Below are positions 63,919-64,000 of a stretch of DNA of 64,000 nucleotides, one piece after another (the first letter of the stretch is position 1; each line of letters begins with the position of its first letter). Origin of the DNA: Pseudomonas salomonii (GTDB lineage Bacteria; Pseudomonadota; Gammaproteobacteria; Pseudomonadales; Pseudomonadaceae); the NCBI RefSeq assembly GCF_900107155.1, contig NZ_FNOX01000004.1:466391-530390 (forward strand), given 5' to 3'. Made by a program: the position numbers and the translations under genes. Below the pieces are notes generated by a model that saw nothing but the letters and a program-made list of their open reading frames with translations, did not search any database and was not told where the DNA came from.

Positions 63919-64000
63919 ACTGAATCAAGCAATTCGTGTGGGTGCTTGTGGAGTCAGACTGATAGTCAACAAGATTATCAGCATCACAAGTTACTCCGCG

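Noticed and set aside
63541..64000. tRNA or 16S gene at the right end
   Set aside because: Only promoters and leader are visible; the 16S 5' end is not reached.

Overview
The window is a chromosomal segment of a fluorescent-group Pseudomonas (P. fluorescens complex). The evidence is the high GC content, dense Pseudomonas-type gene content, a gene order close to P. aeruginosa in several blocks (prmA-accC-accB-aroQ-ctpL-gcbA-DUF2333-nudix-yciH-speA; thiolase/FabG/RIO kinase/cueR; the tad/pprAB locus; adenine deaminase/8-oxoguanine deaminase/beta-alanine genes), and many copies of REP palindromes with a GGGAGCGGGCTTG-type core. The exact species cannot be fixed from this sequence alone. No insertion sequence, prophage, CRISPR array or tRNA gene was recognised.

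Layout. 1-11.7 kb holds core metabolism and signalling: the end of prmA, the acetyl-CoA carboxylase subunits accC and accB with aroQ, a CtpL-like chemoreceptor, the GcbA-like diguanylate cyclase, a membrane protein, a Nudix hydrolase, a SUI1-type factor and biosynthetic arginine decarboxylase. 11.9-17.4 kb holds assorted housekeeping and envelope genes: a lipoprotein esterase, a MATE exporter, a MazG-like pyrophosphohydrolase with the tRNA methyltransferase CmoM, and tandem DUF4136 lipoproteins. 17.6-32.7 kb is a complete Tad/Flp pilus locus with its own sensor kinase/regulator pair (PprA/PprB), prepilin peptidase (FppA), three pseudopilin-like genes, and the rcpC-rcpA-tadZABCD operon divergent from flp. 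A single-domain response regulator follows flp. 32.8-36.4 kb holds an orphan two-partner-secretion transporter (TpsB) and a Gly/Thr-repeat lipoprotein with a 22-unit, 12-bp DNA repeat.

36.7-44.8 kb holds a divergent MaoC/long FabG versus thiolase set (the same arrangement as mycobacterial htdX-fabG4/fadA2), a bacterial RIO kinase, and a copper module (copA-cueR and copZ, each promoter carrying a CueR-type dyad). 44.9-51.1 kb holds transporters, an ADH/monooxygenase pair with a divergent LysR, and an ArsR-like regulator with an MFS symporter. 51.2-63.5 kb is a purine and beta-alanine catabolic region: adenine deaminase, a Ca2+/H+ antiporter, 8-oxoguanine deaminase, an SDR/MerR/membrane-protein unit, a RutR-like regulator, an NCS2 permease, a LysR regulator, omega-amino-acid:pyruvate transaminase and (methyl)malonate-semialdehyde dehydrogenase.

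The right end (63.5-64 kb) carries three tandem sigma70 promoters and a boxA antitermination element, i.e. the leader of an rRNA operon whose 16S gene begins just outside the window.

The parts least explained by known systems are the Tad locus with its extra response regulator, the adjacent TpsB without a TpsA exoprotein, and the repeat lipoprotein beside it. Together they look like a surface-adhesion island.
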